This document shows, in pieces, positions 57,952-64,000 of a stretch of DNA of 64,000 nt. Each line of letters begins with the position of its first letter. The first letter of the stretch is position 1. The stretch covers positions 106,172,807 to 106,236,806 of the forward strand of contig NC_088910.1 of the NCBI RefSeq assembly GCF_963576675.1. Direction: 5' to 3'. The position numbers and the translations under genes are program-made. Source of the stretch: Euphorbia lathyris. Lineage: Eukaryota > Streptophyta > Magnoliopsida > Malpighiales > Euphorbiaceae. The notes under the pieces were generated by a model, which saw only the letters and a list, made by a program, of their open reading frames with translations, did not search any database and was not told the origin of the DNA.

Positions 57952-58610
57952 TAAGGCTTCGACTAACATATGAAGGCAAATACCTACTTGCTGAAATGCA
58001 TAAGCTCCAACAAACTTTCCTTCAATGTTATATAAGATACTTCCCAAACCTACAGCTGCACTCTACGAACTACAACCCGCATCAATGTTAAGATTTAACA
58101 GCCCCACTCCAATTCACTAGACGCCAGACTGGAGCAAAAAGAGCAAGAAAGGATGTCGCCTTCCTGAAACGAGTAATGAAATCTTTACACAGCTTTGTCG
58201 CAATAGCAGTGAAGCATACGACCCCTCCTAATGGCGTGTACTACACTGACAACAAATCTCATAGAGCCCCATACACATTAGAAGAGACTCCTAGACACTG
58301 CCTAATTCACCACATGCTCTTCGACTTCGGAGCAAAGCCCACATGTATTATCATTGGATACTCCTTTAAAGATTAAAGTAACCTCTAGAGGAATAAAATT
58401 TATGCATAAGCGCGAAATGAGCATCTTTAGCCGAGGAGGAATAGAAAATGTCTATATCGTTAACCAAGCCACCTTATCTTGCACCTCCCTATTATCGACT
58501 AGAATATCCCAGGCAACACAATACGCTGATCGGATCGAGAACAACCCTTGTTTGTCAAAGCTCCAAGTCAGTTTTTTTGTTAACATTAAAATCGCACGAA
58601 TGAGTAGCTA
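57952..58610 (-). pseudogene. LINE ORF2 C-terminal remnant
   Basis: Read right to left. A zf-RVT-like piece (about 58600-58300) contains GVSNDNTCGLCSEVEEHVV, then a degenerate linker, then an RVT_3-like piece (58150-57960) with NIDAG and GSILYNIEGKFVGAYAFQ. Numerous stops and frameshifts. The domain order is correct for a plant LINE on this strand. It is cut at its 5' side by the Tekay-like LTR, so the rest may lie beyond the window. Confidence 0.55.
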
Positions 58611-58615
58611 AAATT

Positions 58616-61600
58616 TGTCACAACCCATCCTACGAACTGTGACCGGCGCTAGGGAACGGGTAAGCTCAAGCTACCGGAACCCGTAGCAAGCCTTAATATA
58701 ATATACGATCAATCTTACCAATAGTTTTAACATAATTTAATATTAAAACCTTCAAAAAGAAACACACACATAATCCTCAAACTCGTACTGCGGTCTAGAA
58801 TATAAATTTTTAACATAATTCTTAAATAGTCATACATAGTAAGATAGATGTGCTGCCTGAAGAAAGAAATTAGACTGCAACAGACTTCTAGTCACCTGAA
58901 AAATTAAAGGAGTCAAACCTCCCATAGTGAATTAATTATATGCAATGCTTACGTAATTTAACATTGATGTCATACACAATAATTATAACAATAATAATAA
59001 TATATAATATAAGTGATCACACAATATGCTTTTCATAAAATTGTCTTATAAATAAATATATATGTGGTTTCATACGTGTTGGACCCTAAACCTCAATACC
59101 CAAATTATCCATCCTCTAAATATAACCATAAAGCTCACTTATATCCAATGACTGGGGGACCGAGAATAACTCAACCGACCACACACCCAGTAGCTGGAGG
59201 ACCGAGAATAACTCAGTCGATTCCGTACCCAGCCTTACTTAAATCCAAAATTCACATATCGTATAGCCCGAGAATATCTCGACCGAGCTTATCCATATAT
59301 CATAACATTCACAATATTAGTATCATCAATATCCAATAACCCGATAGTACCTGTGCGCACAAGGTCCTGATGCCGCTCACCAGGAAACATGCCCATAACA
59401 CGTATTCATCCACAAATAGTTACGTATAAATTATTATAAATAATAATACACTTTTATAAGTGAAAATAATACTTAACTTGAAATATCATGAAATAATTTA
59501 TTATGAATGCAAATGCTAAATTAAAAATGCATAACATATAATTAACTCACAAATTGTTCCTAGCCGACTGTCCTAATTTTCAGGTACTGTTGCTCCTCCT
59601 ACCGGTTGAATATCTAAAAGAGATAATATTATTTTTAGAATCTATATTGGTTTAGGAAAATATTGAAATTTATTTCGTCACGTTTTATAGACTTTCTACC
59701 GAAATTCGGCAAAGTCTCCCCAATAAAACGGACATCCTCCTAGTAATAACTAGGATCAACCCCGCAATGAAATACACTTCTATATTAAAAAATATTCAAA
59801 GTCCAAACCGGGACTCCATACTGTAATTTATCAACTCGGTTGGACATCAATCATCTGACAGTTCCATAAATGACAGTAATTCCAATACTTTACTTCCAAA
59901 ATTACTCATCATCAAACAACATATAAACATATATACTTGATAACAACCCAAATTATTCTTGAATAAGGAATAAGGGAAAATTAATAGAAATAATGGCAAA
60001 CCATTATTCCTTCTAAAAGAGATATTTATGCATGATTAATGTGGAATTAATGATAATTAATGCAGGATTAATGTAGGGGTGAATATGCAAATAATGAGGA
60101 AAAGGAATGAGTCTCTAGCATTTTGCCATGCCACGTGGACCAGGACGAGACACGCCATAACAAGATATGCCCGATGAGAGCGAGTAATGGAGACCCGCCA
60201 TTGTTCTCAAGGAGAGCGTGCATACGTCTTGATGGATCTAAGAATACCAAAAGACGCCTTTATTACCATCCATGAATGGGAATAAATACAATTAAATGGC
60301 AATTAGTAGCCATTAAAGAGGAATAAAGACTTGACTGTTCGAATACTCCAACTCTGAAGGTTTCAAGGATAAATGCTGGAATTAATGGAGATTTGATAGC
60401 AATTAAAGATGAGTAATGACATGACTGTTCATCTACATTTCCATAACATCCAAATATCATACATGGGGAAAAAGGATAATTAGACAAAGAATGAAGGATC
60501 TGCCATCAATACTTTTATGGATAAGGATCCACCGACGAATCTCCAGAAGGCGTATAAAGCAAGACTCATAGGTGGCGGATCTATGGATTCATCAACACGC
60601 CTCAAAGGGTCAAATGCCTTGGGAGACCCGCCGTCAAACATCGATACGCCCAAGGAACGGCCAAGCCGATTCCCAATAAAGGCAACTAATAACCCATTAA
60701 TGAGCTAACGGTCATACTTGAATAAGATCAGTAACCGCCATTAATGAGGCATTAATAGAGACTTTCAAGTTACCAAGAGTTACAACTACATGAGTATAAA
60801 TAGCTTGCATCCCAACCTATTGAGGTTCACTTACTGATTCTCTACTTTTGTGCTTACAGTTTATTCTCAGAAATATTACTGACTTTGGCATCGGAGTGTC
60901 CCCGGCCGATCCCAACGGCGCCTCACAGGGAAGTGCTCCGATCAAGGATTTTTCCACAAGTTATCAATACTTATAATTCATTTTAATAATATATATATCA
61001 ATCAAATTAGCTAATCAATAATCTTAAGAGCATAATTAATTAATTATGCTTAGTCCAACTTCCCTTCAACTATTTTTTTTAAACTTATATATATTCTAAA
61101 TTTTTATTAAATGATGATCCAAACATTATTTTTTTTAACTCAACTTAATTTATTTTCTTTAATTTCACCCAACTATATACTTTCCTAATTTATAGAGATT
61201 CAACGGTAAGGAATTTGGTCAAGGTCCAAGAATTAATGTTGCTCCAAATAATATTTAGACCATTCTGAAATTAACCAACTATTTATTCTACACTTATTTC
61301 GTATGTCACCGGAAAATATCACCGTGGTCGGGATCCGCCTATCAAAAAAATTAAAGTTGGTTGTTTTGAGAAACTAATTATACCACTTTGTTTCTTATGA
61401 TTCCACGAGTCTAGAATCACTCTCAAAACACCCAAAATCAACCGGAAAATTAAACTTTGGTTAGATTTCTTACTTTTTCCGGTGTAGCTCCAATTATCCC
61501 TCAAAACTCCTTGCATGCATCAAAATCTAGTGCACCCATAAGTAAATCGACCCCCTGAGTCCATTTTTGGTGTTAGAATTGCAAAATAATGAACATAGGA

Positions 61601-61992
61601 CAGAGAAATAAAGAGAATATCAAAAGTAACGAATTTTCTCTCTATAAACGCTTTTTAAAAACTCAAAATCTCACAATAAAACTTACATGCATGCGTAGCT
61701 GGAGTTGAGAGCTTCATTTCGATGTAAAAATCGTGAGAAATATTGAAGAAATGAGGAAGAACAAGGTATGTAAAGATTGTAGAATGGAAATGAAGCTTGA
61801 ATGTGGAGAAGAAGATGATCTGCGTAATAGCAGATTTTAATTTAGCAACAATTGGCCAAATTTCCATATTGGTCCCTATATTTATAATATCTTTTAAAAA
61901 AAATTCTCAAAAGTAATTATATTTTAGCCTTAACTCCTTCTAACTAATCATCTTAACAATTAGTGTAAATATATATAATTTGGGGTATTACA
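58616..61992 (-). repeat. 3' LTR of the Tekay-like element
   Basis: 3377 bp as it stands, about 2.34 kb without the nested solo LTR. Ends TG...CA in both senses. The partner LTR is not in the window, so limits rest on terminal motifs. Small ORFs (59064-59339, 61319-61867) are spurious. Confidence 0.7.
59938..60966 (+). mobile_element. Solo LTR nested in the Tekay-like LTR
   Basis: Ends TGATAAC...GTTATCA (7-bp inverted) and identical flanks ATACT (59933-59937 and 60967-60971). TATAAATAG at 60795-60803 and a downstream GTCCCCGGCCGATCCCAACG patch resemble promoter and R/U5 of gypsy Tat-type LTRs. Opposite orientation to its host. Confidence 0.8.
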
Positions 61993-62010
61993 ATTCTTTC
62001 CTCCTTAAAG
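61993..62010 (-). other. Polypurine tract of the Tekay-like element
   Basis: Minus strand CTTTAAGGAGGAAAGAAT directly precedes the 3' LTR. Confidence 0.75.
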
Positions 62011-62046
62011 AAATTCGTCCTCGAATTTAAAATTGAAGAACTAGCG

Positions 62047-62445
62047 TCATGATTGAAATAGATAAGGATAATTGTTCTTCATCTCCAATTCGGATTCCCA
62101 AGTGCATTTTTCTATGGAATGATTACTCCATAACACCTTCACCATTGGGATGACTTTGGATCGAAGTTGGCGAATTTGACGATCCACTATTGCCACTGGT
62201 TGCTCCTCATAAGATAAATCTTCACTAACTTCTATCGCTTGAGGATGAAGAACATGAGAAGGATCAGGAACATATTTCCTTAGCATTGATATATGGAACA
62301 CAGGATGAACATGTGATAAGTTAGGAGGCAATGCTAATTGATATGCAACTTCACCTATTCTCCTCAAAATCTCAAATGGTCCGATGTATCTAGGTGTCAA
62401 CTTTCCTTTTTTTCCAAATCTTATGATTCCTTTCATTGGTGACAC
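62047..62445 (-). pseudogene. Integrase C-terminus and chromodomain
   Basis: 132 open codons. [20 protein letters not shown] and [15 protein letters not shown] are the standard integrase C-terminal motifs; the last ~45 residues ([20 protein letters not shown], then WSNHS...CTWESE) form a chromodomain, which in chromoviruses guides integration to heterochromatin. The upstream join to the integrase core (62446-62569) is out of frame, so this is a fragment. Confidence 0.8.
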
Positions 62446-62569
62446 TTTGATAAAAAAAAGTAGTCCCCTTCCATGAATACCACGTCCTTCCTCCTTGGAT
62501 CCAAATAGCTTTTCTGCCTACTAAAGGCAGTTTGTAATCCTTGATGAATGATGGGAACCTTTTCAGAAG

Positions 62570-63301
62570 TTATTTCCTTTCACCAACTTCTTCCCAACAT
62601 AAAGTAGATCTGCGCTTTCTACCATATAATGCTTCATAAGGAGCCATTTGAATGCTTGAGTGGTAGCTATTATTATATGCAAATTCAAGGAGAGGCAAAT
62701 ATGTATCCCAATGACCACCAAAGTCCAACACACATATTCTTAACATGTCTTCCAGCGTTTGGATTGTTCTTTCAGATTGACCATCTGTCTGTGGATGAAA
62801 AGCTATGCTAAAATTTAATCTAGTTCCCAAAGCACTTTGGAGTTTTTCCCAAAATTTTGAAGTAAATACCGAGCCTCTATCTGACACAATAGACACTGGT
62901 ACTCCATGTAGGCAAACAATTTTATCCACGTACAACTGTGCCAATTTTGCCACTGAATATGTTGTCTTTACTGGAAGAAAATGTGCTGACATGGTTAATC
63001 TATCAACTATGACCCAAATAGAATTATATCCGGTTAAAGCACGAGGTAATCCAACTACAAAACCCATGGTTACTCGCTCCCATTTCCATTCTGGAATATG
63101 CAATTGTTGTAATAATCCCGAAGGCTTCTGATGTTCGAGTTTCACTTGTTGACAAGTCAAACATCGAGATACAAACTCTGCTACATCTCGCTTCATACCA
63201 TTCCACCAATACAACTTCTTAAAATCTTGATACATCTTTGTAGAGCTTGGATGCACATTATAAGCTGCAAAGTGTGCTTCTTCCATGATCTCTTTCCTCA
63301 A
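62570..63301 (-). pseudogene. Tekay-like integrase core
   Basis: 243 open codons. The zinc-binding site has H10, H17, C47 and C50. In the catalytic core the first acidic residue is lost: the motif reads TMGFVVGLP (Gly at residue 80, codon 63064-63062) where MDF is expected. VSDRG (D141) and GQSERT (E177) are present. Integrase from this copy should be inactive. The frame ends prematurely after GERK. Confidence 0.8.
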
Positions 63302-64000
63302 ATCATCTACATTGGGAACACAAAATCAGTCTCCATGTAGTAGACATCCACTATCATCAATTCTAAAATCTCGAGCCTCACCATCATTCAATTCATCTAC
63401 AATCTTACACAACTGAGGATCTCTTGATTGAATTGTCTTGATTCTACCAAGTAATACCGATCTAACCTTAAAGTGAGCTAAGAATGTGCCATGATGATTC
63501 AACTCTAGTTGCACTCCAGAATCATATAGATTGTGCATTTCTTTAATCAAAGGCCTTCTTTCTGAGCTAAACTTCTTGAAGATTTCCTGCTTAGAGCATC
63601 TGCCATGACATTAGCTTTACCCGGATGATATAAAATGGCACAATCATAATCTTTCAAAAGTTCCATCCAACGTCTCTGCCTTAAATTCAAATCCCTTTAC
63701 TGGAATATGTATTTAAGACTCTTGTGATTAGTGTAGATTTCACAAGCTTCTCCATACGGATAGTGTCTCCAGATCTTTAGTACGAATACTACTGCTGCCA
63801 TCTCTAAGTCGTGAGTAGGATAATTCTGCTCATGTTTCTTTAATTATCTCGAAGCATAAGCAATAACCCTATGGTTTTTCATCAAAACACAGCCTAAGCC
63901 AACTCTAGAAGCATCACAATATACAGTGAATCCTCCTGATCCAAATGGTAAAGCGAGTACCGGTGCTGAAGTCAAACATTCTTTTAGCTTTTGAAACTAT
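63302..64000 (-). pseudogene. Tekay-like RNase H and linker, partial
   Basis: From the window edge leftward: RNase H motif VYCDASRVGLGCVLM, a TAA after YASR (fits Gln), [13 protein letters not shown], a second TAA near YIFQ, and [16 protein letters not shown] frameshift around 63545-63590 leads into 63326-63550 (linker before integrase), which ends in TGA (fits Arg) just before the integrase frame. Confidence 0.75.

Larger units (their letters stand above)
58616..64000 (-). mobile_element. Tekay-like chromovirus, 3' portion (runs off window)
   Basis: Minus strand, 3' LTR first in window coordinates. LTR ends (+ strand) TGTCACAACCC...GGGGTATTACA and the internal junction with GAGGACGAATTTCTTTAAGG on the minus strand are typical of Tekay/Del elements. 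Pol is decayed but retains RNase H, integrase and a C-terminal chromodomain. The 5' LTR, gag, protease and most of RT are outside the window. Confidence 0.8.

Overview
This is a nuclear genomic window from a flowering plant, almost certainly a eudicot. It is AT-rich and has plant splice sites, one ordinary intron-containing plant gene, and a dense layer of plant-type transposable elements (Copia, Ty3/gypsy, Helitrons, Tourist- and hAT-like MITEs, tRNA-derived SINEs, solo LTRs). I cannot name the species. The only cellular gene I can support as intact is a seven-exon WAT1-related (UMAMIT/nodulin MtN21, EamA) membrane transporter gene on the + strand at 10632-13664.

Layout, left to right. 1-10022: a Tourist-like MITE, then what looks like an old Helitron (1755-10022) into which a SINE, a long-TIR MITE, a young Copia element (3051-8813, minus strand, TSD GCTAG) and a solo LTR (9478-9867, TSD ATACA) were inserted. 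10632-13664: the WAT1-related gene, with a MITE in intron 4. 14031-20349: another long-TIR MITE, a Tourist-like MITE (TSD TAA) and a 1.66 kb solo LTR (TSD GGCTA). 20355-23036: no recognisable gene. 23078-28280: three adjacent large foldback elements; two carry internal ~230-bp tandem repeats and outward-facing tRNA-like (Pol III A/B box) segments inside their inverted arms, and all three share a short palindrome. 30559-33888: a TIR element split by a 2.8 kb Helitron with an exact A|T junction. 33905-36180: a decayed Copia gag interrupted by a hAT-like MITE, then a decayed plant-mobile-domain gene.

38187-56384 is a nested stack. A LINE-type RNase H (RVT_3) pseudogene is split by a Ty3/gypsy CRM-like chromovirus (38416-55914, TSD TTTCT), whose gag is in turn split by an 11.9 kb Copia Sirevirus-like element (39115-50984, TSD GCTAC). 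Both insertion points leave the host reading frame continuous once the insert and one TSD copy are ignored. The Sirevirus has a third frame downstream of pol (46115-49063). 57952-58610 is a second LINE remnant on the minus strand. 58616-64000 is the 3' part of a Tekay-like chromovirus on the minus strand that runs off the window; its 3' LTR contains a solo LTR (59938-60966, TSD ATACT).

Most premature stops in the retroelements fit C-to-T or G-to-A changes from Gln, Arg or Trp codons, as expected for methylated, silenced transposons. The minus-strand Copia is the youngest (LTRs nearly identical). The Sirevirus and CRM-like LTR pairs each differ by roughly 1.5-2% by eye. All family names rest on motifs I can read, not on database searches.
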